Assembly: GCA_000437235.1 (NCBI GenBank)
Contig: FR897019.1
Location: 1-36,882, forward strand
Direction: 5' to 3'
Source: Coprobacillus sp. CAG:826
GTDB lineage: Bacteria > Bacillota_I > Bacilli_A > RFN20 > CAG-826
Length of the DNA: 36,882 nucleotides
The notes beneath the pieces are model-generated. The model worked only from the letters and a program-made list of their open reading frames with translations. It was not told where the DNA came from and did no database searches. Each line of letters begins with the position of its first letter. The first letter of the stretch is position 1. The position numbers and the translations under genes were made by a program. Of this stretch, positions 17,599 through 25,589 are shown piece after piece.

Positions 17599-17655
17599 GT
17601 TACATTAATATTAAATTAAGCAAGTCTTCATAGCAAACATTAAAATTAATGTAAC
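17599..17655 (-). promoter_or_regulatory. Promoter enclosed by a long inverted repeat (putative operator)
   Basis: Promoter on the minus strand: TTGCTA (17631-17636), 17-base spacer, TAATAT (17608-17613). It is framed by perfect 11-base arms GTTACATTAAT (17599-17609) and ATTAATGTAAC (17645-17655); after one mismatch four more bases pair on each side (TTAA). The left arm overlaps the -10 and the right arm begins just upstream of the -35. This layout fits binding of a repressor or looping across the promoter; as RNA it could not form entirely because the transcript starts inside it. Confidence 0.5.
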
Positions 17656-17668
17656 CCTTTACAGCTAC

Positions 17669-17695
17669 AAAAAAAGCCTCAGTAGAGGCCGTTTT
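17669..17695 (-). terminator. Intrinsic terminator of the GT-C gene
   Basis: GCCTC (17676-17680) AGTA GAGGC (17685-17689), flanked by an A-run on the left, which is the T-run on the minus strand. Ends transcription of the 17709-19067 gene. Confidence 0.85.
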
Positions 17696-17708
17696 TGTTT
17701 TCTATTTT

Positions 17709-19067
17709 CTAATTTTGTGTTACTTCTTCTAAATGAGGACTTTCTAGTTTTGGATTAGATGTAACAATGTCTTTAAAAATGACAAATAGCATGAATAAAT
17801 TTAACAAAGCAGCAATTCTTAACGTATGATGCCCCCATGAAGAAATAATATAAGAATTAAAAATATATGGCATTAAGGTTATCATCGATGCAAGTTGCGC
17901 TACAAAGATAAGCCAATATTTCTTTTTATTCACTAAGCAATACGCTAAAACCATAATATCCGCCATGAAGAAATATCTTTCATGCATATGCGGTAAAGTA
18001 AATGGTAATAGTATTGCATAGAACGCACCAATTGAGACCATCTTTTCTACCGTAGGTTGAACGTCTTTTTTATATAAAATCATAAAGAAGAAGAAACTCA
18101 TCGCTAAAGCGAAAATGATTCCACCATAATGAATTAAACGATATACATAGTTTGCATATTTATTGGGATCTCCTGAAACATCACTCGATTTAAACGATAT
18201 ATCTTGGATAAAGGCGTATATAGAACCTGAATTATAATTCGGATTCATATACTCTTGTGTTAAATTACCATACTTTTCAAATGGAGCGGTAAAAGACGCT
18301 CCGGCTATATAAGCGGGTAAAAAGGTAACAAAAACAGTTAAGAAAGAAATGATAAAATAACGTAATTTATATTTTTGTTTTAGCCATAAATATCCATAAA
18401 GCGGAATGATAAATATCGTTTGTAATTTATGAGAGAAAGCTAAGCCTAGGAAAATACTGGCCGTTATTCCTTTGTCTTTTAAAACAAAATAAACACTCCA
18501 CACCACTAAAGAAACATAAATGACATCGCATTGTCCCCAGAAAGCAGAGTTAACAAGCACTGTTGGTAAAAATAACGGAACCACATAACTAATAAAACAT
18601 AATAAATGGTTATCTTTATTTTTTAAGCTAACTAATTTATAAATACCAAACGCTAAAACGAAATCAAAGATAAAACTTAAGGTTTTGACATAAAACATAT
18701 CATAAAGAAAATACGTATATCTTTGCGTTGTTATTTCTGGCCCTGCCGGAAGATAACTCATTAACGCCAATAAAGTCATATATAGCGGAGGATAATCCCC
18801 TTGCATATTCTTTAGATACGCTAGATTTCCGTTTTCTCTAAAATTACGAATCCAAGGGAAGATAAAAGCGTATATATCATGACTTGGATATTTAAATACA
18901 GCATAACGAATGCCTAAAGCGCATAAGGAAAGAAAAATGGCAAAAAGTAATAAGCCATGGTGGTCGAGTAAATTTTTAAACCACGAGAAAATGATGTCAC
19001 AAATATCATTAACTTTGTGGCAAAAACGACTCCATTTTTCTTTAAAACTCTTCTGATTTTCTTCCAT
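17709..19067 (-). CDS. Polytopic membrane protein, GT-C type glycosyltransferase-like (GT87/mannosyltransferase-like)
   Basis: 452 residues with about ten hydrophobic helices. The first periplasmic loop holds SHDIYAFIFPWIRNF (62-76) and DYPPLYMTLL (91-100), and a late loop has PHMHERYFFMADIMV. This combination (acidic residue after helix 1, DYPP, HERY/F) is typical of GT-C enzymes that transfer a sugar from a polyprenyl phosphate to an outer-face acceptor. The acceptor is unknown; lipoproteins or glycolipids are possible. The gene starts 18 bases after the second PII-like gene with only a weak ribosome site, so it may be the tail of the DUF1538/PII transcript, ending at the terminator near 17676. 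Confidence 0.75.
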   Translation of the reverse strand: MEENQKSFKEKWSRFCHKVNDICDIIFSWFKNLLDHHGLLLFAIFLSLCALGIRYAVFKYPSHDIYAFIFPWIRNFRENGNLAYLKNMQGDYPPLYMTLLALMSYLPAGPEITTQRYTYFLYDMFYVKTLSFIFDFVLAFGIYKLVSLKNKDNHLLCFISYVVPLFLPTVLVNSAFWGQCDVIYVSLVVWSVYFVLKDKGITASIFLGLAFSHKLQTIFIIPLYGYLWLKQKYKLRYFIISFLTVFVTFLPAYIAGASFTAPFEKYGNLTQEYMNPNYNSGSIYAFIQDISFKSSDVSGDPNKYANYVYRLIHYGGIIFALAMSFFFFMILYKKDVQPTVEKMVSIGAFYAILLPFTLPHMHERYFFMADIMVLAYCLVNKKKYWLIFVAQLASMITLMPYIFNSYIISSWGHHTLRIAALLNLFMLFVIFKDIVTSNPKLESPHLEEVTQN

Positions 19068-19085
19068 TTTTAAAACACGCTTTCT

Positions 19086-19430
19086 TTATTCATTTTCTTC
19101 TTTCTTTTCTTCGGGTAAAGAAATACCAACGACATCATCTACTGGCATAGTAAAGGCAATCCCTTGTCCGCGGGTATCTAAACCCGCTTCGGTATAGATT
19201 TCTTTTAATACCGCATCTTTAATGGCTTTAGGAACAACGATCATCACTAATTCTTTTTCGGGGGTAATGGTAATTCCATATAGTTTTTCGGCTTCTTCAT
19301 TACCGGAACCACGACCTCTTAAGACCGTGCCACCTCGAGCCCCAGAACGTGATGCGGCTTCCATCACTAAATCGGTATAACCTTTATTAACGATACATAA
19401 GATTAATTCAAATTCATTTTTGTTTTCCAT
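19086..19430 (-). CDS. PII-like protein (nitrogen-regulatory PII superfamily), copy 2
   Basis: 114 residues from MENKNEFELILCIVN; an upstream in-frame ATG inside the previous gene is less likely because GGGAGG stands just before the ATG at 19430. The ferredoxin-like PII fold is visible: first strand LILCIVNKGYTDLVMEAA, then SGARGGTVLRGRGSG in the T-loop position, ELVMIVVPK, and the C-terminal GQGIAFTMPVDDVVGI. The canonical GlnB T-loop uridylylation tyrosine context is absent. Such small PII-like proteins usually bind nucleotides and gate a neighbouring transporter or enzyme; the neighbour here is DUF1538. Known for the superfamily, inferred for this protein. Confidence 0.85.
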   Translation of the reverse strand: MENKNEFELILCIVNKGYTDLVMEAASRSGARGGTVLRGRGSGNEEAEKLYGITITPEKELVMIVVPKAIKDAVLKEIYTEAGLDTRGQGIAFTMPVDDVVGISLPEEKKEENE

Positions 19431-19431
19431 G

Positions 19432-19824
19432 TTATTTTCCTCCCGTTTTGCTATCAATTGGACTCATCGTAATAAATTTATAAAGCGATAAGCCAATCAT
19501 ACTTGAAATAGGAACTGTAAAGGCAATGCCTTGAAGGTGTTCGAATTTTTTTCTTATTCCTTCTAAAATTTCATCTTTTTTCTCTTCTTTAATTAAGCTT
19601 AAGACCACATCTTTCTTAATGTCACCTAAACCTAAATAATCAAGAACAATGGAGGCGGTACCATAACCTAATAAAACTGTTTGTACTGTTACATCATGTT
19701 TTTTATTTTCGTTTAAGATTTTAATCGCTTGTCCACGATCCACAATCGTAATGAGAAGTTTAATTTTCTTAAATTGTATTGCGGGTGGATTTTCTTTATT
19801 CACTACAGATTTTTTAATTGCCAT
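19432..19824 (-). CDS. PII-like protein, copy 1 (divergent)
   Basis: 130 residues. The same fold as its neighbour but diverged: LLITIVDRGQAIKILNENKK at strand 1, VQTVLLGYGTA in the T-loop region, DVVLSLIKEEKKDEILEGI, and LQGIAFTVPISSMIGLSLYK at the C-terminus, where GIAFT matches the other copy. It carries an N-terminal extension of about 20 residues. AGGAGG lies about 6 bases before the ATG. It is 15 bases after DUF1538 and one base before the second PII-like gene, so the three are one operon. Two different PII-like subunits beside one membrane protein suggest a heteromeric or two-signal control of it. Confidence 0.8.
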   Translation of the reverse strand: MAIKKSVVNKENPPAIQFKKIKLLITIVDRGQAIKILNENKKHDVTVQTVLLGYGTASIVLDYLGLGDIKKDVVLSLIKEEKKDEILEGIRKKFEHLQGIAFTVPISSMIGLSLYKFITMSPIDSKTGGK

Positions 19825-19839
19825 TATGGTTCCTCCTTC

Positions 19840-21393
19840 CTATTCAAAATAGATAATTTGTGCTTCGTTTTCTTCACGAATTCTCTTGCGAGCTGCGCGA
19901 CGAGATAAGGATTCGGCTGCGACCATTTTAAAGCCTAAGAATTGAATGGTTAATAATGGGGTTAATGCGACCATACTTACAATACCAAAGGCATAATTCA
20001 TGACTTCGCCAGGCGCTAAAATGTTACAAGCTCCAATGGCAAAAGGAAGAATAAAGGTTGAAGTCATCGGTCCAGAAGCAACACCGCCTGAATCGAATGC
20101 GATAGCGGTATATAACTTTGGTACCATAAACGATAACCCGATGGCTACAATATAACCAGGTACTAAGTAGTACATAATGCTAAATTGATAATGGATACGA
20201 ATAATACTTAAAGCGATGGAAACACCCACACCAAGAGATAACGATAAAAGCATGGAACGTTTGGTAATGGTGCCACCACTAATTTCTTCAACTTGTTTAT
20301 TTAAAACGGCAACAGCAGGTTCGGCTAAAACAACCACTAAACCAATAATGCCGCCCAATAAAACAATTAGCCATGGCTTTCCATTCACTTCACCATATTT
20401 CGCAATACTTTCGCCAATCTTTAAGCCAACCGAACTAAAGCCAACGTTAACAGCATTTAAAAATAAAATTAAACCAACAAAGGTATAAACAACACCCACA
20501 CCAATCTTAATTAATTGTCTCTTGGGTAATTTAATTTTAAAAGCTTGATAAATGTAGAAGAAGGCCACAACCGGTAAAATTGCAATGGTAACTTCTTTTA
20601 AAGTTTTGGGCATTCCTGAGAATAAGGCTTGGAAAATACTTGTATATTCTTTAGCGGTTTCAGGTTCATAAGTAGGATTTCCTTTAAAGAAGATACCCAT
20701 TAAAACGACACAGAAGATAGGTCCAATGGAACATAAAGCAATTAAGCCGAAGGAGTCTTCGTTGGATTTTTTACCACCACGTGTCGCGGCAAAGCCCGCA
20801 CATAACGCCATAATAAATGGTACCGTAATCGGTCCTGTAGTTACGCCGCCTGAATCAAAAGATAAAGGTAAGAACGATTTATTACAGAGATTAGCCATCA
20901 TAAAGACTAAACCATAAAATACAATAAGAAGAATATTTAAACTCTTTTGGAAAAGAACGCGGAGAATACCAATGACTAAGAATAAACCAACACCGGCGGC
21001 AACAATAAAGATAAGCAGATATTTATTAATTGGTACTTGATCCGCTAAAACGGATAAATCCGGTTCCGCCATGGTAATTAATGCACCTAAAGAAAACGCT
21101 AATAAGACGATGATTGTGATTTTCTTCGTTTTGGTTAACGATGAACCAATGGCATTTCCCATCGGCATCATGGCTTGATCCGCACCTAAAGTAAATAGGG
21201 CCATGCCTAAGACTAAAAACGCTGCAGAAACTAAAAATAACGTAAAATCAAACTGCGAAACAGCAAAAGCTGGATCCGCGCGATTGGATATTAATCCAGT
21301 TAAATATAAAACCACCACAATTAAGGTGATTGGCGCTACAGATAAAAGAGCATCTTTTAATTTTTCTAATAATGGTTTCATTTTTTTTAACAT
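19840..21393 (-). CDS. DUF1538 family integral membrane protein (tandem-duplicated halves)
   Basis: 517 residues with about twelve hydrophobic segments. The protein is an internal duplication. AEPDLSVLADQV near residue 109 and FDSGGVTTGPIT at 179-190 in the first half recur as AEPAVAVLNKQV near 357 and FDSGGVASGPMT at 433-444 in the second. Buried acidic/Gly-rich motifs of this sort, duplicated in pseudo-symmetric halves, are what substrate or ion sites of secondary transporters look like. DUF1538 has no established substrate that I know of. It has its own promoter at 21457-21486, a leader of about 57 bases and a GAGGGGG ribosome site, and heads an operon with the two PII-like genes. Confidence 0.85.
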   Translation of the reverse strand: MLKKMKPLLEKLKDALLSVAPITLIVVVLYLTGLISNRADPAFAVSQFDFTLFLVSAAFLVLGMALFTLGADQAMMPMGNAIGSSLTKTKKITIIVLLAFSLGALITMAEPDLSVLADQVPINKYLLIFIVAAGVGLFLVIGILRVLFQKSLNILLIVFYGLVFMMANLCNKSFLPLSFDSGGVTTGPITVPFIMALCAGFAATRGGKKSNEDSFGLIALCSIGPIFCVVLMGIFFKGNPTYEPETAKEYTSIFQALFSGMPKTLKEVTIAILPVVAFFYIYQAFKIKLPKRQLIKIGVGVVYTFVGLILFLNAVNVGFSSVGLKIGESIAKYGEVNGKPWLIVLLGGIIGLVVVLAEPAVAVLNKQVEEISGGTITKRSMLLSLSLGVGVSIALSIIRIHYQFSIMYYLVPGYIVAIGLSFMVPKLYTAIAFDSGGVASGPMTSTFILPFAIGACNILAPGEVMNYAFGIVSMVALTPLLTIQFLGFKMVAAESLSRRAARKRIREENEAQIIYFE

Positions 21394-21456
21394 ATGGTGC
21401 CCCCTCTTTTTTAAATTTTATTCGATAGATTATTTATAAAAATCATCAGTATCTAT

Positions 21457-21486
21457 ATTATAATATAAAGACTTCCTTACATTCAA
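21457..21486 (-). promoter_or_regulatory. Promoter of the DUF1538-PII operon
   Basis: TTGAAT (21481-21486), 18-base spacer, TATAAT (21457-21462) on the minus strand, in the gap after the RluA gene. Confidence 0.7.
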
Positions 21487-21492
21487 ACAAAA

Positions 21493-22458
21493 CTATTTTT
21501 TCTTTTTTGTATGAATTAATTCCAAAAATTCTTTCGGCATTGGTGCTTTAAATACCATTTTCTTTTTCGTAAAAGGATGCTCAAAAGCTAAAAGATATGC
21601 ATGAAGACCTAAACGTTTTAAAGGATTAACCCCATTGCCGTATTTATCATCGCCAATAATGGGATGATCTGCTTCTTTTAGATGAACCCGAATTTGATTT
21701 TTTCTTCCCGTGTCAATATGAACATCTAATAAAGAATAGGTCCCATTATCCTCCATGACTTCATAATGGGTAATGGCTTCTTGGCCTTCCCCTTTCTTAT
21801 GAGAACTAAACATTAAATTGGTTGAATTTTCAATGAGCCAAGTATGAAAAGTACCTTTTGGTTGATCCATTGCGCTTTCGACGATAGCGTAATATCCCCG
21901 ATCCATTACTCTTTCATTCCAATGCTTTTGCAAAGCATCACGAATTTTTACGTTTTTACATACCACTAAAACACCAGATGTGTCTTTATCAATACGATGC
22001 AAAATAAAGATACGACTCTTAGGATCTTTTTGGCGCACATAATTATTTAACATGCGATACGCTGTTTTTTCTCTTTCTTTATCGGAAGCAATGCTTAATA
22101 ATCCGCTCGGCTTATTAATGACAATAAAATCATCATCTTCATAGATAATTGGTAAATCAAAAGGTTCTTTCCCCTTACCCTTTTCTTTTTTACCATATTT
22201 TAAAACGGTAACCACATCTTCAGATGCTAATTCAAAATCAAAACGAGTGACCGGCATGCCATCCACTAATACTTGATAGTGTGCTAAAATGCTTTTAATT
22301 TTATTACGACCTAAAGAAGGAAGTTTTAGCATTAAATATTCCATTAATGGTAAAGGTTTATGTACTTTAAATTCATAAAGTTTTTCTTCCGGTCTTATTT
22401 TTCTTTCTACTGGTTTTTTTTCTAATTTTTCATCTTTTCTTTTCGTTCTTTTTTTCAT
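21493..22458 (-). CDS. RluA-family rRNA/tRNA pseudouridine synthase with S4 domain
   Basis: 321 residues from the ATG at 22458; a GTG three codons earlier is possible. An S4 RNA-binding region (LPSLGRNKIKSILAHYQVLV) precedes the catalytic domain with HRIDKDTSG at 154-162, whose Asp157 is the nucleophile, and YEDDDFIVINKPSGLLS at 107-123. It isomerises uridines in structured RNA; the target cannot be told from sequence (RluC/RluD-type in large rRNA is usual). It begins about 12 bases after mgtE and a GGTGAT ribosome site, so it is read from the mgtE transcript. Basic N- and C-terminal tails are typical. Confidence 0.92.
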   Translation of the reverse strand: MKKRTKRKDEKLEKKPVERKIRPEEKLYEFKVHKPLPLMEYLMLKLPSLGRNKIKSILAHYQVLVDGMPVTRFDFELASEDVVTVLKYGKKEKGKGKEPFDLPIIYEDDDFIVINKPSGLLSIASDKEREKTAYRMLNNYVRQKDPKSRIFILHRIDKDTSGVLVVCKNVKIRDALQKHWNERVMDRGYYAIVESAMDQPKGTFHTWLIENSTNLMFSSHKKGEGQEAITHYEVMEDNGTYSLLDVHIDTGRKNQIRVHLKEADHPIIGDDKYGNGVNPLKRLGLHAYLLAFEHPFTKKKMVFKAPMPKEFLELIHTKKKK

Positions 22459-22470
22459 AACTATCACCGA

Positions 22471-23862
22471 TTAAAGTATAGCACTAAAAAAGAGCATACA
22501 TAACCCATAATATGTTACAACTGCGACAATATCGTTAAGTGTCGTAATTAATGGTCCTGAAGCCACGGCGGGATCGACTTTGATTTTCTTAAAGAAGATA
22601 GGAATTGTGGTTCCGACAAAGCTTGCTAAGGTAAGGGCTAAAACTAAAGCGCAGAATACACAAAGCGCTAAATACATAGCATCATGCATTAAGAAAGTTT
22701 CTCCAGTTATCGGACGATGTTGGATGAGCAAGAATAAAAATACCATCAAACTAGAAGTAGCGCCGACAATTAAACCATTACAGAAACCAACGCGAACTTC
22801 TTTAAAAACCATTTTCCATAAATGTTTTTTATCGACATCTTCATCAACTAAACCACGAATAGTGACAGCTAGCGATTGCGTACCAACGTTTCCAGCCATA
22901 TCTAAGATAATGGATTGGAAGAAGACGACCATAGGAATCACAGCAATCACCGCTTCAAATTGTGAAATAATCATAGAAACACATAAACCTAAAATGAGAA
23001 GTAAGCCTAGCCAAGGTAATCTCTTTTTTAAAGATTTTCTTAAAGGTTCATTTAAATCTTCATCGTTTGTTAAACCAGCGAGTTTTGCATAATCTTCGCT
23101 CATTTCGTCATCAACGACTTCAACGATATCCGAACTCGTAATAACACCAATGAGATGATTATCTTTATCTAAAACAGGAATCATATCCAAAGCGTACTCT
23201 TTTAAATCATTAATACAATCGCTCACTTTATCCGTATCATGAAGGGTTGGGTAGTTCACTTTTGCGATATCAATTAAAGAATCCGTACTTCTAGCAATAA
23301 TTAAATCTTTTAAATCAATTTGACCAAAATAAGTTTCATCTTCGTTATGCAAATAAATCGTACCAATGTTATCGTTTTCCGGCGCTTCTTTTACAATTTC
23401 TCTCATTGCTTCTTTAATCGTAAAAGTCTTCGGAATTTGAATGAAGTTCGTGGTCATTTTAGAACCGACTTCATCTTCATCATAAGAAGAAATCATTTGA
23501 ACATCGTAACGGGCTTCCTGATCCATTTGTTCTACGATGTCTTTTTTATCTTCTTCCTCTAATGTATCTAATACGTCAACCGCATCGTCTGCGTCCATTA
23601 ATTCAATAATATCCGCAGCTTTATCATTTTCTAATTCAGCAATATAATCTTCAACATTATCGAGATAAGTAAAAATATCCGATATGGACTGATCGCCTAA
23701 AACATTATAAAGTCGTAATCTTTCTTCTTTCGTTAAATAAGCAAAAACACTCGCAATATCACTATCGTGATAATGCTCTAACTTTTCCTTTAATTCCTCG
23801 TTTGATTTCGTTTCCCGAATTAAAGACAAAATTTCTTCTGTTACTTTTTCCATTTCTTCCAT
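22471..23862 (-). CDS. mgtE: Magnesium transporter MgtE
   Basis: 463 residues. The N-terminal acidic superhelical domain (residues to about 130, with EEDKKDIVEQMDQEARYDVQ) and a pair of CBS domains (MTTNFIQIPKTFTIKEAMRE; YALDMIPVLDKDNHLIGVIT) form the magnesium-sensing plug. The channel helices include the family motifs GNVGTQSLAVTIRGL and VASGPLITTLNDIVAV, whose Asp lies in the pore. AGGAGG stands 3 bases before an ATG at 23868 and 9 before the one at 23862; the second is chosen for spacing. An M-box riboswitch upstream controls it. Confidence 0.97.
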   Translation of the reverse strand: MEEMEKVTEEILSLIRETKSNEELKEKLEHYHDSDIASVFAYLTKEERLRLYNVLGDQSISDIFTYLDNVEDYIAELENDKAADIIELMDADDAVDVLDTLEEEDKKDIVEQMDQEARYDVQMISSYDEDEVGSKMTTNFIQIPKTFTIKEAMREIVKEAPENDNIGTIYLHNEDETYFGQIDLKDLIIARSTDSLIDIAKVNYPTLHDTDKVSDCINDLKEYALDMIPVLDKDNHLIGVITSSDIVEVVDDEMSEDYAKLAGLTNDEDLNEPLRKSLKKRLPWLGLLLILGLCVSMIISQFEAVIAVIPMVVFFQSIILDMAGNVGTQSLAVTIRGLVDEDVDKKHLWKMVFKEVRVGFCNGLIVGATSSLMVFLFLLIQHRPITGETFLMHDAMYLALCVFCALVLALTLASFVGTTIPIFFKKIKVDPAVASGPLITTLNDIVAVVTYYGLCMLFFSAIL

Positions 23863-23884
23863 TTTCATTTACCTCCTTTTAAAA

Positions 23885-23912
23885 TTAAAAAACGCCACCA
23901 AAATCGGTAGCG
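23885..23912 (-). terminator. Riboswitch-controlled terminator before mgtE
   Basis: CGCTACC (23912-23906), a six-base loop, GGTGGCG (23899-23893), then six T on the minus strand, ending about 23 bases before the mgtE start. This is the off-state terminator of the M-box. Confidence 0.85.
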
Positions 23913-23929
23913 GTCTTTTTTGAAATCAT

Positions 23930-24083
23930 TCTCAAATCCAACGTGTGAGCTTCAACATCACAAAGCGATGAAATTGTATTAAAGAATGCCTTGATGTCGA
24001 CATTCCTTGTTAACCTTCTCATAGTGTCTCCACTATTTCGCGGCAACAATCCGTATCTTTGTGGTAGTCTCGCCTACCGATTT
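23930..24083 (-). promoter_or_regulatory. M-box (ykoK) magnesium riboswitch
   Basis: The minus-strand sequence matches the M-box order of conserved blocks: GGTAGGCGAGACTACC at the 5' end, AGATACGGATTGTTGCCG, AAGGTTAACAAGG, CGACATCAAGG, then GCTCACACGTTGG towards the 3' end. It sits directly upstream of mgtE and a terminator, the standard arrangement: high magnesium compacts the aptamer and ends transcription. This explains most of the 404-base gap at 23869-24272. Confidence 0.9.
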
Positions 24084-24091
24084 ACGCTTTT

Positions 24092-24119
24092 ATTATAATG
24101 TTCTTATCTTGTTTTGCAA
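24092..24119 (-). promoter_or_regulatory. Promoter of the mgtE-rluA-type transcript
   Basis: TTGCAA (24114-24119), 16-base spacer, TATAAT (24092-24097) on the minus strand, just ahead of the M-box. Confidence 0.75.
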
Positions 24120-24177
24120 CTATTTTTTTGAATTATTTTTTCTCGTGTTTCTTCTCTCTTTTTTTCTCCGATTTTAT

Positions 24178-24229
24178 AAAAAAATAAGAATGTGCATTTT
24201 GTCTTTTCATAACTATACACATCCTTATT
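24178..24229 (-). terminator. Terminator after the YcxB-like gene
   Basis: Arms AATAAG-ATGTG and CACAT-CTTATT with one mismatch and a long loop (24183-24229), followed on the minus strand by seven T. The long loop lowers confidence. Nothing else is evident in 24120-24272. Confidence 0.45.
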
Positions 24230-24272
24230 ATTTTGTCTTATTTTTTCGTGTTTATTCGCTAATAAAATTTGA

Positions 24273-24791
24273 TTATCTAAAACGACGATACATGGGGTAA
24301 GAAGAAAGCTTTTCGGAAAGTTTTTGATAATCGCTATAAAAGCCTTTTTTCTCAACGTATAAAGCTTGGTTGTTTTCTAGAATAAAGACGAAGAGATCTT
24401 TGTTTTCAATAATTTGTTGAAATTGGTCATAGTTATAAGTTAAAGCATTGGAAAAACCAAAAGACATAATGTTAACAACCATCTTTTCATCATAGAAAGT
24501 ATATTCCATTTCCGTATGGTCGGTTTGTTCTACTTTTTCGGATTCTTGTAACGTCTTTTGGGTAGTTTGACTGAGCATAAAATGCAAAGCAATGGGTAAA
24601 GCGATAGCTACGACACCCGCAACCACGGCAATCCACCATTTTTCAATATATAAACCTAAAACAACGCCGATAATGGCGCATAGTACCACTTCGACAGTCA
24701 CAATTGTTTTACGGGTAGAATGCCAAAAAAGTTGTTTAGAAAAATTAATTTGTAAATCTAATGATAGTTTTGAGTGATTTCGAATTTCCAT
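24273..24791 (-). CDS. YcxB-like membrane protein
   Basis: 172 residues. Two adjacent hydrophobic helices (VTVEVVLCAIIGVVLGLYIE; WWIAVVAGVVAIALPIALHF) are followed by a soluble C-terminal part with the YcxB-like pattern: EYTFYDEKMVV, LTYNYDQFQQIIENKDLFVF, ALYVEKKGF. This arrangement (two helices then a PH-like cytoplasmic domain) is common in Firmicutes, with no known biochemical function. It begins 2 bases after the second TM2 gene, behind a GGAGAAG ribosome site, and is probably the last gene of that operon. Confidence 0.7.
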   Translation of the reverse strand: MEIRNHSKLSLDLQINFSKQLFWHSTRKTIVTVEVVLCAIIGVVLGLYIEKWWIAVVAGVVAIALPIALHFMLSQTTQKTLQESEKVEQTDHTEMEYTFYDEKMVVNIMSFGFSNALTYNYDQFQQIIENKDLFVFILENNQALYVEKKGFYSDYQKLSEKLSSYPMYRRFR

Positions 24792-24793
24792 AG

Positions 24794-25114
24794 TTATTTC
24801 TTCTCCTTAGCATATCCATAACGTTGCATAAATTGGTTTTGCGGACAATCTAAATATAAAATGCCCTCAACAATACCGACGATGATAGGAACACCTGTCC
24901 AACAAAAGATTAAAAATAAAATACCGAGCAAAATATTTCCTAAATAAAATTTATGAGCTCCCACGCCACCTAAAAATATAGCTAAAAGTCCAGCAACGGT
25001 ATGACTTTTTTCTTTTTTGGTTGAAGTAATGCTTGTATGTTCGACCGGACAACCACACTTCATACAAATCGTAGCGTTTTCTTCTAATGGATTTCCACAA
25101 TGCTTACAGAACAT
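24794..25114 (-). CDS. Zinc-ribbon TM2-domain membrane protein, copy 2
   Basis: 106 residues. An N-terminal zinc ribbon MFCKHCGNPLEENATICMKCGCPV provides two CxxC pairs; two helices of the TM2 family follow (AGLLAIFLGGVGAHKFYLGN; LGILFLIFCWTGVPIIVGIV), with the diagnostic GGxGxHKFYLGN and the acidic GIVEGILYL. TM2 proteins have no agreed bacterial function. Its neighbour at 25126-25497 is a paralogue with the same order of domains, 11 bases upstream. Confidence 0.85.
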   Translation of the reverse strand: MFCKHCGNPLEENATICMKCGCPVEHTSITSTKKEKSHTVAGLLAIFLGGVGAHKFYLGNILLGILFLIFCWTGVPIIVGIVEGILYLDCPQNQFMQRYGYAKEKK

Positions 25115-25125
25115 ATTGATTCTCC

Positions 25126-25497
25126 TTATTTTCTATCATTAGCACGATGAAGATATTTCTTTTCAAATTTTTCTTCCGAACAAGACAAATAAAGAATGCC
25201 TTCAACAATGCCAATAATTAAAGGGATGAACGTCCAACAAAAGATAGCGTATAATATCCAAATCAAACGACGTCCCATTAAAAACTTGTGCACGCCAAAA
25301 GAGCCTAAAACAATAGCGATAATTCCAATAACAATGTGATAGTATTTGCTCATTTGTTGTATCTTTTTATCGCCATAACTTTCAATTCGAGTATCTTGCA
25401 TTGCATTACCACTATGAGGAGATACTGGTGTTCCACAACGTGAACACTTTGTAGCGTTTTCTTCAATTTCATGACCACAATTCATGCAAAACATCAA
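25126..25497 (-). CDS. Zinc-ribbon TM2-domain membrane protein, copy 1
   Basis: 123 residues. Zinc ribbon CMNCGHEIEENATKCSRCGTPV, a longer polar linker than in copy 2, then TM2 helices with IVLGSFGVHKFLMGRRLIWI and FIPLIIGIVEGILYL. First gene of a three-gene operon (both TM2 copies and the YcxB-like gene) with a promoter about 28-56 bases upstream. Starts ATGATG; either is possible behind AAAGGGGTG. Confidence 0.85.
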   Translation of the reverse strand: MMFCMNCGHEIEENATKCSRCGTPVSPHSGNAMQDTRIESYGDKKIQQMSKYYHIVIGIIAIVLGSFGVHKFLMGRRLIWILYAIFCWTFIPLIIGIVEGILYLSCSEEKFEKKYLHRANDRK

Positions 25498-25524
25498 AAA
25501 ACACCCCTTTTCTTTTCAATGATT

Positions 25525-25553
25525 ATTGTAAAAGAAAACGACCTCGTTGTAAA
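25525..25553 (-). promoter_or_regulatory. Promoter of the TM2/YcxB operon
   Basis: TTTACA (25548-25553), 17-base spacer, TACAAT (25525-25530) on the minus strand. Confidence 0.75.
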
Positions 25554-25589
25554 GAGAACAAACAATAAATAGAAATTGTGTTTTTATGA

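Noticed and set aside
24120..24272. tRNA or further riboswitch in the gap after the YcxB-like gene
   Set aside because: No cloverleaf, CCA end or conserved blocks found; only the weak terminator hairpin is visible.
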